A stretch of 64,000 nt of DNA from Uranotaenia lowii (lineage: Eukaryota; Arthropoda; Insecta; Diptera; Culicidae): positions 324,009,906 to 324,073,905 of the forward strand of contig NC_073692.1 of assembly GCF_029784155.1 (NCBI RefSeq), read 5' to 3'. The notes under the pieces are model-generated. The model searched no databases and was not told the origin of the DNA. It saw only the letters and a list, made by a program, of their open reading frames with translations. The stretch's first letter is position 1, and each line of letters starts with the position of its first letter. The translations under genes were made by a program, and so were the position numbers. Positions 45,829 through 60,240 of the stretch are shown here, in pieces.

Positions 45829-48800
45829 ATTTAAAAATTGAATTTTATCATTTGACCAAACAATTTTTAATATAAGCTAATTTTTTACCAGATCAGAAAT
45901 TTATTTAAAAAACTGGATATAATTTCTGGTAATTAATTTTATGAATTCTATTTCTGATATGCATTGATTCTTATGTCCAAAGCTTTGAAATCAGGTTTTT
46001 TCGAAATTTTAGTTCGCATTCGTTTTCTCGATCAGAAAAAAAAAATCAACTTTTTAAATAATTTATTATTTGCTAACTGGAGATAACATTGATATGGTAC
46101 TTTGGTTCTGATTTATTTTGACATATCTAATGAGTGTTGGTGATGAGCAAGAAAAAAGTTGTAGATAGCAATCCTCTTATTTTTTGTGCATTTTTTGTAT
46201 TATTAATATTTCTAGTAAAATTAAAATTTCAACAAAATTGTTTCATTTTTAAGATATTATTTGAATGTTTCTTTTTTTCGCTTGAACGAGCCTATACGTA
46301 ACATAAATTGAGAAAATATGTTAATAAAAACCATACCATTTGAAAAGTTTTTTGTCGATTTCGTTTAAATTGGAAGGAATCGTGGGTGGCATTCGATTAA
46401 AATTTTAATTATTCACAAAATGCGTTTTCGTTTATTTTCCACTGGCACGGGGGCACACTTTTTCTTCATAAACAAATAAAATCGTCACCCGCGACGACGC
46501 AGATAGATAATGTAAATGCATCGTCCTACGCGACGATATTGTTTCTTTAGAAATTCGCTACTGCCTCCATGTCAGTAGGAAATTAACGAATACGCTTAAA
46601 GTCATGTACTCATAATTGATCGATAATATTCGTATATTCGTAAATTTTGAAAAATAAACAAAAAAAAAACTTCTATAACTTTTTTCTCAGAAGTCATAAT
46701 CACTCGCAGTCCTGTCAAAAGTTGATCATTGAGTTAAATCCTTTATTTTCAAAATATTGATAATGCAGCTTGGCCGAACAAGTGCAAAGATTTGTTCGAT
46801 TTTTAAATAAAAATATTTTTTGATTAACCTTTTTTTCCACACTGTGTAGTCATTGTGGCTTTTAATTTAATAAAATTCTGGTACAATAATTAAAATGACG
46901 TCAATAATAAAATGATGTCGAAAATAACATTCGTAGAATGAATTTTATGATGTCAGATTGTGTAAAACTCAACCTTATGTAATTTTCCTAATAAAATGTT
47001 TTTTTTTTCAAATGTTGAGTGTCTGGAATAAAAGTTGTGCCGTTTTAAATTTGCTTTCACACAAGTGGGAAGCGCGTGTTTTATCCGATTCCAAAATTTA
47101 AATTTGTGCTAAAACTGGTATACCTAAAACCAATATTTACGCCTGTACCATTGCAGGTGCTCTAATGTAAGATCCACCCTTCTTTTTTCCATCTGATGTT
47201 TGAACAAGAATTGACAAAGGAAGGATTTCAAAAATGTCCCAGACTTATGCAGAATTAATAAAAATTGTTATTATAGGTGATGACTTTCTGCAAAAAAAGC
47301 TCTAAGACTGCAAATAATTTTGATTTTAACGAAAAACTCTTCAACGTGTTTAAAACAAACTAGAATTCCTTCTTTGTTTATTTACTTTATCTTCGTAAAA
47401 CAGTCCTCTGATTTGTCTATTTAAAACCAAAAACTCTTTTATGGGTTTCATTGATGCCAGAAACATTTATCACTTTATGATAAACTGGAGTTGATTTTAA
47501 TTGCTCTAAAAAGGTATTATAATTTAAAAATAAGGTTTATCCTGAAATTTTCTGTCACCAGGGACAATCGGTTGATGCATTTGTTTTTTTTAATTTTCTA
47601 GGAATTGTTGTAAACCAAATAAATGATTTTGATCTTCAAAACGAAAAATAATAACAAAAGATCAAAGAGAAAAAATGGTTTAGATATTACTAAACCATTA
47701 TTCATTTGACATTTGCGAATGAAAAGCTGTTTGATCTAAATTTTAAGGAAAAAATATTTACATATTTTACACGCAGTTAGTAAGGATATTCGATTAAGAT
47801 TTCGATCAAAACCGTCCTACACCAGAAAATAATAAAAATGGACTGGTGAATTTCCTCTTGTCAGTACACTTTCCAAACAATCCGACACCGAAGGTTGAAA
47901 GTCATTTGTGGGAAACGAGTTTTTCCGGACAAGATCAGGCCAAAATAGTGAACAGGGGCCGTACGAGAAGGTGAAAAACGTCCCTATTTGGCATAGTATG
48001 GTTGTGTTTGTGTGAGTCGGAGCGAGCCTTTTAAGAAAGTGCTTGATATTAATTATTTATTACAGCTACACGCACTTAATTTAGTTACCATTCGGTGCCG
48101 CCAGTTTGTGAATGGGATGGGGAAAAGGATGGAAGCAAACGGTAGCAATCGAATGCCTCAACCAACTTGCTAAAAGCTAACTGGAAATGAACTACTCTTG
48201 CCTACTCCTACTTCCAGCTAGCTCATCGTCAGCCGGATAGTGTGGAAAAAAGGGGGAGCAAAATGAAAGATAGGAAAATTTCAATTAAATGCTGTCTGGC
48301 GAGAACTGTGTAGGCTTTTATCATCACTTTTTTTTTACTTCTCCTATCTTCATCTGTTCTGACTGTTTAGACCTCTATCAGAAAGTCTGTTGTACTTTGA
48401 CTTTTCCAGCCAGGACACGTTCAGAAAATAGACTTTCCGCTGCTTGTGTACATATATTCTGCTTGATGGCGGTTTTTGATGGGAAAACTAAGGATCAGTC
48501 GATTTGAGAATGAAGTAATTATTCGAGCGCTGCATTGCGTGTCTAGAGGGTATCAAACGGGTTGGAGTAATTGAATGAGTAGACGACGTGTGAATAATTG
48601 ATTCACTGAGTTGGTTTTAGGATGTTTTGAAATATTTTTATGGAATTATTGAAGGAAAATCGATATTATGTTTTTGAGAGCATCAACAGATACAATATGA
48701 CAGTTTTTTTAAATCAAAAGTTCGAAAGAGTGTTCCACGAATTTATGCTTAAAGAACGTACTTTAAACTTGATTTTATTACAGTTTTCGTAATTTTTATA

Positions 48801-51800
48801 ACTTATTTTCAAGCTTGCATTTGGAACAATTTCGAAAACCTTCAAACAAAAACTTCCTGCACCAAAAAAAAACCGAAACTGATTTCCCCCGAGGGAAATG
48901 AAAATTTCCCGAAAACGGACCACAGAATCAGTTTGCTTGCTTCAGGTCCCCCGATGATGCTTGTTTGCGCTTGTTGGGCTCGGTAAACAAACGTATATTT
49001 CAGTGTGTTTGTTTACTTTTTTGGCTGGCTGCTGGTTCAAGATTGCCCGATTGCGTAAATAAATGTTCGAAGTAGATGCTGCGGCCAGCGCCTGCACGAG
49101 GTTGATATACCTAGTAAATTCTCCAAAACCAATTTTCTCCAATCCAATTACTTGTCATGAATGAATGGTACTGGATGAGTTCCGATCCCGGGGGATTCCT
49201 GTTAATTTTGCTGTCGCAGAATGGAGGTTGAACGCTGGACAGCTTTTCTTATCATTAGGAGCAATCAAATACAATCAACTGCAGCAAAAAGAAACAAGCT
49301 TCGGTGGCATTGCTTTAAATCAAGTAATGATCGATTCTCAAAACTTAAATAACAGCAGATAGGTCTGACACAATCAAAGTGCTAGAACAACTGCATATTC
49401 TTTCTTGATACTTCTGCCTCATTTCAAGTGTTTTGTCCCATTTTATTATTTCAGGTTATTTATTCTTTCACGGTTAATTTGAGCGTTTAAACAGCAAATA
49501 ATGGGTACATTTACAATTTTTCTTGCATGTTGAATTCTGTTCAAAGACTTCCCGAAAATAGGCTCAATTAATAAAAAAGTTTGACAATTCGCTTGTCGAC
49601 ATCAGTTATCATTCTAGTCAAATAAACAGCAATCGAAAGAACGGTTAACTTATGAATTTTATAAAAATGGAATTCAAAATAATCAGCAGTTCCTCTTTTA
49701 TTAAAACTAGATTGACAAAAGATCAAAGAGATTTATATTGTGTCGCATGTTGATATTTTGGCTTGATTGAATTGGAATGTAATGAATTAATTAAATTCAC
49801 CATATCAAAGGCCAAAATAGCTGGACGATAGCCTATTCATTTTCGGATACCGTTTGATGTACTATTGATTTGTAAAACGCATGTTCAAAGTTTTTTTCGA
49901 GCTTAAGTATGGTTGTGTACTAAATGAAAATAAAAACTTTTAAAATAAGAGTTATAAGTTCAGAAGGATATATCTACTGCAAAGACCTTTAAAAAATATT
50001 AACAAATTACACAAGAATGCACGGGATGACTTAACTAGGAATACTGAGGAATGTTCAAGAAAGTAAGTAGACAACTGTTTTTAGGGTAAAGTTAAGTTTT
50101 TGAAAAAAATCTCAGTTTGAAATGTTGGAAAGAAGTGTAAATTTTAACAAATTCATGAGAATTCAAAGGCTTACGCCTTGCTTTCAGAGCAGTAATTTTT
50201 TTTTTTTCAATATATTTTATTACAATTTTGTACAACTTTGATTGTGCCCTTAAGAGCCATTTTTGATTAAACTTACTCGAGTTTTCCATGGTGTTTGCGT
50301 ATGGGCCATGTTTCCATGTTTCTCAAGGCGTGATTCAATTATAGGCCAGTGCCTTTCAATACGTCGCAGATTGAGTCATTTTCATTTCATTTCATTTAAG
50401 TGATAAAATTTAATCTCTCTTGGTTCAGCCGATAAACGGTAGAAGCAGTAAAGTGATAAGACCACAAATTGTGCAAATTCAGAAGGCGGTGGCTGATACT
50501 GAGTGAACAGGACGTGTTTCTGCTGCCTTAAAAAATTCCAACAAATTTTAAAATCCGGAAAATTGTGGAACTTTTGAAACAGAAGCAGCAGCGACGGAAA
50601 TTTTTGGAACATTCGAACAGAAAACTCCACCTCAAGATTCAAACATTCTTCCTGGCGGACTCTTTCAACATATGGAATTGCAGTTTTTTTAACTAGCATT
50701 CCCGGTGAGCTCGTTGCATTATGTCACTTTTCTCTTATTTCCAATTCAATTCAATAATACTGAATATGGCCATGTGAATAAAAAAGTTTAATAGTTTGAG
50801 CACAAATCTCCGCCCCATTGGAGTACTTTCAAGTACAAATTTTAATTGTTAAAATAATATTTTTTAAGTAATTTCTTCAGAATTTTTCACGGTGTCTCTA
50901 ATAGAACCATTTTATCGATCTTACCCTTTTCCCTTTATTTTAAGCTCAAATTTTAAATAATCTTTATCGGGGGGTCTAGATGATGTAATTTTATTGAAGA
51001 CTTCTTTTTAACCTTTTCACATTTTTTTCTCAAAAACAAAATCATACCAATAGCTGTAAAAAAACACTTGTCTTGCCTTTAGCGTTTTTCTTACTTCTAA
51101 GTCAAGAACACGATTCTATAGGAAAATTCCCTGGCTACAATTTTTTCCAAGATATCATAGTGATAAAAATTGAGAAAAAAATAGTAATATCTCAAACAGA
51201 GTGATCATTATTTCAATTGAAAAATCTAATCAAACTACTCACTGCTGATTGTACCAAGACCAGAAATGGTATCCTGACGACTTCGTTATTGATTGTAGAG
51301 TGTTTGTAACATAAAATGAATAAGGAAAATCTGATGTAAATAGCATTCATGGGGTTTTCTTGTGAAAAAATATGACTTTACTTGAAAATTTTGTAACTCA
51401 TTTAATACTTAAGTTGAGTAACATCGTGAATGTTCGTAGAAACTAACGAACATGAACTTATGACAATTGAATGTAGAAAAATTAATTCAAGTCACTGACA
51501 AAAATTCTGTTAGTGACACGATATTTTGATTTGTTTACATGAAAAAAAAAACATTCCAATGATAACCAAAATGCAAAAATTCATAGACAAATGTTTGCAT
51601 ATTCCATAGAGAATACTAACAGATTAAAATCCGCGTTTTTGAATTTTATCTGGATTATTTTAAAAAACTATTTTTTTTAACAAATGCAACAAATGCAAAA
51701 GAAAAAAAAATTACAAATTTGCAATAAAATCTAATAAATTTAAACTCAGTAAACTAACTAGAAGTGAATAGAGAAAATATGTTCCAAAAATTGTATTAAA

Positions 51801-52576
51801 TCAAATACAACCACTTGAAAAAATGTTGGAAAAAAGTTGACGTTAGGATTTTGTAATCTTCCTTTTCCTTTTGGTGAAAAAAACAAATCAATGTCAGACA
51901 TAAGGATCAGTTAGTAAATTTTTGACAAAAATTAACAATCTTGAATTTTCGCCCTGAAAATGTTTGTAAACTCAAAATCGACATCATTTTTATATACACG
52001 AATACCTCCGAAAACACTTACTTATGCAATCAAACATGAACAAAAGGAGGATTATTTTTGGTTTTATATAAGACACTAGAAGAATCGATTAACAGTGAAC
52101 AGGTAAAAAATTATCAAAAAAGGATGAAAGATTTTCAACAAAGATATTTTGTTTTGATGGTGACAACATATTAAGATCAAAATTTTTCTTTTAATTTTAT
52201 TATTTTAATTTATAATTTATAAGATCGTTAACTTGATTTTAAACTAATCTTTGAAAATAAAAAAGTTAAAAGTCGACCAGCAGCTGGAAGCAGGAGAAAA
52301 ATTGTGCTGCTTTCTACTTTTTACGTCTGATGATCTGAGAAGCAAAGTAACCCGAATTGACACGTGAAAATAAAATAAATTTTCTGTTTTACTCACTGAG
52401 AAAAATCAATAAATGTTAAAAATATTATCAAAGTTTTAATGCACAATATGAACAAAATTAGGATTTTTTTTGTGTTTTCAGTATTTTAAACAAGGATTTC
52501 TGTGGAATTCCATATTTTTGTTTTTATCGGTTTCTTAATGATTGTTCAAGAAATCAATTCCCAACCTAGACTTTGG
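45829..52576. other. No gene recognised; two GC-richer islands
   Basis: Mostly AT-rich. The stretch 46440-46570 (CGTCACCCGCGACGACG) and the stretch 47860-48560 are GC-richer and repeat-poor. 48920-49200 is also mixed. Frames such as 50382-50699 minus (105 codons) and 49165-49362 plus show no domain. Nothing else is supported. Confidence 0.4.
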
Positions 52577-52583
52577 CAGTACA

Positions 52584-54090
52584 AGGCCGTATGAAGGAAC
52601 TGCTTAATGGGGGGGATCTTGTGACGGGTTTTTTTTTAAATCATGTTTTGCTCCAACAAACCATAAAAAAACTTTCAATAATTTTTTCAGAAAGTGCTGT
52701 TTGATTATTCCTTTTTATGTTTTTTGTTACATTAAAATTCTTTCGAATTGAATAGTTTCTTTTGGAAAACGTCCTGATTTTTTTTTAAAATGATATGCAC
52801 AATTTATATCATTAACCGTAAGTACAGAATTGTGAACTTACTTCATCAATGGTTTAAATCGTTTAAAGAATTTTTTTTCAAGCGTATAGTAGATTTAGCT
52901 TATTTGATTTGGGCAAGGAATAGCTTTTTTTGAGCAAGCCCTCGATTTCTTGAAAAAAAAATCCATCGAACTCTTGAGCGAAATCGAAAAATTTGAAAAA
53001 GACTTTCGATGAAAAAACAAATAAAATTTTCAAAAGTGAACTTTTAAAGCTGAGGTTGAAATTATCTGGTTCAAGTCTTCTTCAATACTTGATTCAAAGT
53101 TAAGACTTTAGTTTGTTATTTGGCTATCAAGAAACTGTAATATATTCTTAAAGAAAACAATAAGAATATATGCAGTTCTCTGTGATTTATTTTTCATTTA
53201 AAATCAACTTTATCATTAGGATCCTGTATTTTTTTTTTAAAGAAAAAAGGTTTTTCAAAAACAAAACACAAATTCTTATTTATATTTGTGATTTGAGCTG
53301 AACTGTATTCAACCTGACTTTTGATAAAAAATTTTGAAACTGACTCAATATTGAAAATTATAAGTCACCAATTTATGCAATTTTAGTTTTCCTATCTAAA
53401 TGGAGGATGGTTCCTGATACTTTCATCTTTATTTTTAAACTCATCTACGTACTGAATGTAAATTTTTAATTTTATTCCATACTCAAAATAATGTTCCTGA
53501 ATTCAACATTTAGATTTCTAATATGTTTCCGAGTTTCAATACGTTTACTGGAATTTACAAAAAAATACAATTTCTGATTTTTAATATCAGATCACAATTT
53601 TGAAGATGGACTAAGTAGCGGAATTTGTTTCAGAGCTCTCAATCATTAATTTATTTCAATTCTGATGTTTTGGGTTCAAATTTCAAATCATTATTTCAAT
53701 TATTTGAATTTAATCTGACTAATGAATCAGAATCAGATTCATCAAACTTTATAAATTTCGAATAATGAAACTGCTCCTTAGTTTTGGATTCCGATTCGCC
53801 ATTTTGAAGTTTTGCTAGGTTTGAATTTTGCGTAAGAATTAAGTTTAAGAACCTTGAATCCGGATATGAAAAATTTGCAGGATGGTTGCTTCTTAAAGTA
53901 TTTTCAGAAAATTATTACCTTAATATATAAAATGCGTATGATTCTGGTAACCAGAATAAAAATTAAATTATATTATTTAAAGTTTAATATTCAGAACAGA
54001 ATCAACAAATGAGAAAATTTTGGAAAAATTGTAGCAGAATACTAAAACTAGGATTTTTACGCCTAAAACCCCCCGTTCCTACGGCCATGT
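52584..54090. mobile_element. 1.5-kb AT-rich element with AGGCCGTATGAAGGA / G-run ends
   Basis: The left end AGGCCGTATGAAGGAACTGC leads into GGGGGGG. The right end CCCCCCGTTCCTACGGCC is its inverted counterpart. CAGTACA flanks it on both sides (52577-52583, 54091-54097). The ends match those of the 12346-15026 element. No coding capacity. Confidence 0.65.
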
Positions 54091-54097
54091 CAGTACA

Positions 54098-57000
54098 TAT
54101 AAGTTTTCGATGATAAATTTAACATGTTTCATTATAAATAAATAAATGATGACAATATCGTGAACTGCAAAGGCATTGCCAAACTCAGAGATTTGAACAC
54201 TGGCACTCTTGAAAAACAATTTACATTGGATTCTTTTTTTAAACGATCTTATTTTACACAGTTTTATTTTAAACGACTTTTTTTAAACGATTTTCTCGAA
54301 ATAAGCCAATTTTTGAACATGTCAAAAACAGGTTCTACACATTTCCGCTTTTTGTCCAAACCACTCTTGTGGGTGGTAGATGAATTCGGACGTTGCTTCC
54401 CGACGGAAACATGTGCTGGAATGGCCATTTAAAGACTCTGCGGAAGTTCCGGAACAACCGTGGTTTCAAACCCAAAACAAAGCAATCCAAAACAAATCTT
54501 TGAGCTTCCCGGTTTCACTCAAATCAATTCGGAATAGTCTACCTGGTTGGAAATGATCGATTTACAGTCCAAGTTGGCCACTTTACTCAAAATGAACGAT
54601 GAATTTTGCTCGGTTGTTTCGAACTTTTTTACACGATTTCTTTTGTTGCACGAACACAAAAATGGTTAAAAAAAAGAATCCAGTGTATTATATTTTTTGT
54701 TTTATCAAATTAAACTTCATTGGCTACTAGATATGTGCTTTGAATGAATTCACTTAAATTCAAAATGGATATTTTTTTCCTGACCGAGAATATAAGTTTC
54801 AAATCGTGCTTTTATGATTTTATTCCAATTTCATGTTCTATTTCTGACATGATATGAAATTTATTTTGGAATATATTTCAGCACTGATTTATATGTCCGA
54901 AGAGTGGAATTCTTGTGTTTTTGAAATTTTAATTCGTATTAGTTTTCTAGTACTTCGAAGTTTTATTTCTAATTTGTAAACTATACTGCTTAAAATTAAT
55001 TTCCCAGTTAATTTCTTATTAAGAATAAAGATCAATTTAATAATAACTTCCGAAAAAGTATCGTTTAAATAATTAATTAAGACTGACCCATAATTAAAAA
55101 ATCCTTATATTCCACGCGGCACCCCTTAGTTTCATGTCATTTGGCAGAAGCACGAGCTGGCGCAAAAGACTTGAAATTTGTATGGAGATTTTCGGCAAAA
55201 TGTATGAAAAGTTGACATACTTTCATTCTTTGTGTTCTAAAATACGTTTTAAGTATGCTAGAAAGCTAATGATTTCGGGAATTGAAGCTGTCTTTAGTAT
55301 TTGAAAAATCTTGTGATGTGAGAACAATTTTGACGGTTTGTTAATTGAAAAATACGGATTTAAATTTTTTGTGGTCATGATCTTTAAAATTTCAAAATAA
55401 ATATACCGTTGTGCGCAGCATCTAGCTTTTAACATCAGTTTATGTACTTAGACACTAAATGACAATGTTTTTGAGCATTTTCTAGTGATGTTAAGTAGGT
55501 TTTCAGAAGCATGTTTTTTGGATTATTTTTTTCGACTTTGAATAACGGAAAATAACGGAAAACTTGTAGTGGAGTTGTAGTGGAAAATTATCTGGGAATA
55601 ACATTAAAACTACAAAACAAAGTTTCAAAAACAATAAATTTTGTATTTATCGGTTGAGAAGCAAGAGAGATATAGCGATTTCATTTTAAGCGAGGAGTGT
55701 TAAATTTACTCGCAAAGTCTGATTAGGGAGTTTTTTTAAAGGTGCGTCCATTAAAAGTAATGATAAAAAATTAAAGATTTCATTTTAAGTTCTTGAAGGT
55801 ACAGAAAAAAACCATCATTTGGATGCACCAGAATAAAGATACAGGCCTCCAAACGTCCAATAGTGTCATTTTGACACTTAAGATCAAATTAAGGATAAGG
55901 TGTTTGGAATGGTTAAAACCATAAATTTTAAGTTATTTTCGACCTAAATTAGTCAATAATTGTTAGAATATATTAACAATTAATGAAAACGCGTTGTAAC
56001 TGCGCTGAAGGTTTTAGTGGTGGAATATAATAAATCCTCATTAGCAATCATTTGCCAACTTCGTCAACAACAACTTCCTACATAGTATTTATCACTATCA
56101 CACACTAGGATTCCCTATCCAGAAAATTACTGATTTCCCAATGAGTGAAATGAGATTGTCACTCATTATCTTCTGCCAACACTGCAGGGTAACTGCTATC
56201 CACAGTTTGAGTTGGCTTTGCTATTATTTTAATTGCGGAACCAAAACAAACTGTTTTGGTTGCGCCGAAGGATTAGCAAATTTGCTCTGCTGATTGGAAT
56301 CCAGATTGCGTGCAACTGTTCCGAAATCGTTAGTCTCAAAAATAATCATACCATTAGTGAGTAGACAACTACAAATTTCAATGGATATCATCATCTCTGA
56401 ATAACGTTTATTAACTGAAATCTATTATACAGATAAAAATTTTTGGTGAAACGAGCGAAATAAATATAACCTCAATTAAGAAGTGCATTACTTCAATAAA
56501 GGTTAAGTTTTAACTTCTCCATTTCGCAAATCAATTAAAAATAAACAAATTTTGTAGTAAAATTTTATATTACTGCTTCCTAAGCAAATTGTTCTTCATT
56601 AAAAATTTTAGCAAGAATTCTCATGAAAGGATTTTTGAAAGCCTAAAATACGATTTTAAATCTGTCGATAAGTGTTGATAAAATTTATTTTGTTATTTTT
56701 ATCTTCTTGATTTTTGTTGAGTAATTTCTGGGTATTGGAATAAAATGTCCAGATTTGGCCAGATTTTTATATAAAATTGCCCAGAATTGTTAAGCCCGGA
56801 TAACTGCTGAAAAAATTCTGGCAAATTTATTATAATCTTTTACTTAATTTATCAACTTGGATGATAAAAATCGTCATGGGATGAGTACGGTCAAGTGACT
56901 CCCTCATCCAAGTGAATTCAGTTGATATGTTTTTTTTGTCTGTTCAACCATTAGTTTTTGATGCTGCATCACATTTGGTATGTTTTTTTTTTTTTTGCGG

Positions 57001-57540
57001 AAATCCAATTTTTTGTTAAATTATCTTACTCTGAATCCCTTTAGCAAAGCAATTTTGAATCTAGTTATTGTTTTTTTTCTATAAATATTAGAATATCAAT
57101 TTTTTATTGACATTGACATTAGAGATACCTTTCTCCTTTAAGGTTTCCCCAGTCGACCCTTTTTGTCTCTTGAGGCTACGAAGAAGCATGACACTTCCTA
57201 AGCACACATATTAACGCGCGGTTTAAATGATTCCCACGTCAGTAATCTCATATAACCATCCAGATTGGGCATTTTTTGCGAGACATTGGAAAATGACTTT
57301 CAAATTTTCGTGACTAAGCTGACTGTCAGACGGATATCAAAGTAGGCACTCGGTATGAGGAGCAAATGCTAAAAATGAGACCAAAATTAGAAAGCTTTTT
57401 CTAATGATATAAAAATTACCTAATTCAATATTGAATTTATTTTATGCTTTAGTAAGTGTCTTAAAAACCCCATTTAATATAAAACTATATCTGAAAAATA
57501 CTTCATTTTTGAGTGTAATTGCCTTAAACATTTCCCATCT
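54098..57540. other. AT-rich, no gene recognised; diverged repeat copy at 56050-56345
   Basis: The 54160-54432 plus frame (90 codons) shows no domain. 56050-56345 is the second copy of the repeat described at 35700. The remainder holds nothing I can support. Confidence 0.4.
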
Positions 57541-58050
57541 TACAACATTTCAGGAGCAGCGGCGGCAGCGCGGAGAATGACGAAGCTGAAAATAAAACGA
57601 CAACCGACAGACGTCTATACGGCCTTTTGATGGCATAAGGATGAAAAGCAATGAAAGAGGTTTATTAGCTCGGCTCGACTCTTGATGAAGCCCCAGGACC
57701 GGAAGCATCCCGAGGGAAATTTATTGGAAGGATGCTTGAAATTTTAAATTATGATCCCGGTGTAGGCGAAATGACTCCTCCGAGAGCCGAGGAGGCAGAA
57801 TGGCGAAAGGCGAGTGACAGCGAAATGGGGGTGCGGGAAGCTATCTCCTTCTGATCACGGCGACGAGCAAATTAGATTGGCTTAACACGCAATTTTTCTC
57901 ATGACACAGAAAAAAAATGAATGATGAAACAGTTGCCTCCTCGCAGATAAGCCTATGATGCCGTTAAAAGCAATGGATGGTGGTACTAAAAGCGCCTTGC
58001 GAGTCGTGAGTAATAAGCCTGTTGACGTCATATTTTTTCTAAGTTAAGCT
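57540..58050. other. GC-richer island, no recognised exon
   Basis: A sharp rise in GC (GGAGCAGCGGCGGCAGCGCG, CCTCCGAGAGCCGAGGAGGC) without a long frame. It includes a small hairpin (CTCC GAGAGCCGAGGAG, ~57777). Possible conserved regulatory or transcribed non-coding DNA. Confidence 0.35.
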
Positions 58051-58327
58051 GGGAAGCATCAAAAGCGAGGTATTAAACGGAATACTCACGTTCATCTTCG
58101 GATTGAAAGTATCAACAATTATTTCAGTGTCTGGCTTCAATCGAGACACTTTTTCAAAAATAAAAAAAAAAATTTAAAATCATAAACACAAGAAAAAAAC
58201 AGTTTTCTAAAGAAAAATGGATTTTCTTCACAGGGGGGGAACAAAAACTTCACTTTCGAAAATGATCTTCTCTGGACCTCAAAAGCAATTTTCTGTTAAT
58301 GTACCTATTAAGAATTTATAAAGTTTA

Positions 58328-59250
58328 CTGTATTATGCTAATGATAATGCTATGCTAATGCTAATGCTATGCTTATGCTATGCTAATGCTATGCTAATGC
58401 TATGCTAATGCTATGCTAATGCTATGCTAATGCTATGCTAATGCTATGCTAATGCTATGCTAATGCTATGCTAATGCTATGCTAATGCTATGCTAATGCT
58501 ATGCTAATGCTATGCTAATGCTATGCTAATGCTATGCTAATGCTATGCTAATGCTATGCTAATGCTATGCTAATGCTATGCTAATGCTATGCTAATGCTA
58601 TGCTAATGCTATGCTAACGCTATGCTAATGCTATGCTAATGCTATGCTAATGCTATGCTAATGCTATGCTAATGCTATGCTAATGCTATGCTAATGCTAT
58701 GCTAATGCTATGCTAATGCTATGCTAATGCTATGCTAATGCTATGCTAATGCTATGCTTATGCTATGCTAATGCTATGCTTATGCTATGCTAATGCTATG
58801 CTAATGCTATGCTAATGCTATGCTAATGCTATGCTAACGCTATGCTAATGCTATGCTAATGCTATGCTAATGCTATGCTAATGCTATGCTAATGCTATGC
58901 TAATGCTATGCTAATGCTATGCTAATGCTATGCTAATGCTATGCTAATGCTATGCTAATGCTATGCTAATGCTATGCTAATGCTATGCTAATGCTATGCT
59001 AATGCTATGCTAATGCTATGCTAATGCTATGCTAATGCTATGCTAATGCTATGCTAATGCTATGCTAATGCTATGCTAATGCTATGCTAATGCTATGCTA
59101 ATGCTATGCTAATGCTATGCTAATGCTATGCTAATGCTATGCTAATGCTATGCTAATGCTATGCTAATGCTATGCTAATGCTATGCTAATGCTATGCTAA
59201 TGCTATGCTAATGCTATGCTAATGCTATGCTAATGCTATGCTAATGCTAG
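58328..59250. repeat. ~0.92-kb minisatellite of an 11-bp unit
   Basis: The unit TATGCTAATGC is repeated more than 80 times with almost no change. Rare variants are GCTAACGC (near 58614 and 58835), GCTTATGC (near 58366, 58755, 58777) and an irregular left end. Eleven is not a multiple of three, so TAA recurs in every frame each 33 bases. Confidence 0.97.
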
Positions 59251-60240
59251 AATTTCAGTTTCTGCTGTGGGATTCAAAATAAGGCAATTTTAGTGAAAAT
59301 CTTGGCCACCGATGCTCTAAAGTGAAAAGCCAGGAATACCTAGTAGAATTTTTAAAGTTGAAAAGTGTGAGAAGCACCAGCAAATATTTTTATGCTTCTG
59401 TCAAAACGGGTTCAAAACGAAACTTGCCCAATAAAATAAATACCACTAAGCCGAGAAACATCTGTAAGCCGTAATTACATTTTAGAGCAATTCGAACGAC
59501 CCCCCATTCAACCAGGAAGTTACGTTTGAGTAATCGTCCTGAGAAATCCGGATAAACAAATCAGCTTATCTAGTTCATTATAGCAAATTGGTTCCACTTG
59601 CCAAGTCTCTCTTCGTGGTTTCATTACATCAAGCAAGCCGAAGACGTAATATGATTGGGGGAGTCCTGGGTACTGATAAAGAGCCAAAGCCATTGCCAAT
59701 TCTCTTTCAGCTTCCGGGCTCTGGAAGTCTGGAGAATGTCGGTGAAGGTACCTAGAGCATCAATTGGTCGTCCGTCGCCTTCATCAACAATATACGTACA
59801 ATCCCGGAAAAGCTAACGAAACGAAGCTGGCTGTCGATATTTTCTTCCCCTCATTCAGGCAGCCCATTCATCGGCTTCTTCAATTTCTTGCGTGTCGATG
59901 CTTGTCAGAAGAAATCTGTTTTCGCAAATCAGTGAATCGGCGAGGCACGGCGCGCGTTCTTGGCTTGGCTCGGTTGATGGTCCATCACACCGGAAGCTGC
60001 GCGTCGTTCGTTGATCAAATAATAAGCTTACTCTGGCGGAACCCACGTTGGCCACAAGGATATCCTCTTACTCAGCTCCAGTAAATCCGCCCAGTACATC
60101 ATTAGCAATTTGGTTTCTGGCGAAAGTGGAAGCAGGCAGGGCTGTAGAACGTAAGCTTTCCTCTGCTTCTAATAATCAAAACATTTGCAGGAGAAGTGCT
60201 TTCTGGATTTTGTCTCCCTGTCTTTAAGTTGAGTATCTGA
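59250..60240. other. GC-richer island with a 106-codon frame of unknown meaning
   Basis: 59700-60160 is clearly less AT-rich than its surroundings. A plus frame (59764-60084) and an overlapping minus frame (59855-60055) are open, but neither shows a known domain, signal peptide or TMTC similarity. Likely conserved non-coding, or an exon of an unidentified gene. Confidence 0.3.

Noticed and set aside
58328..59250. CRISPR-like array
   Set aside because: Units are contiguous 11-mers with no spacers, in a eukaryotic genome: a minisatellite.
59764..60084. 106-codon plus-strand frame as a gene
   Set aside because: No domain, an opposite-strand frame overlaps it, and GC-rich DNA lengthens chance frames; described only as an island.
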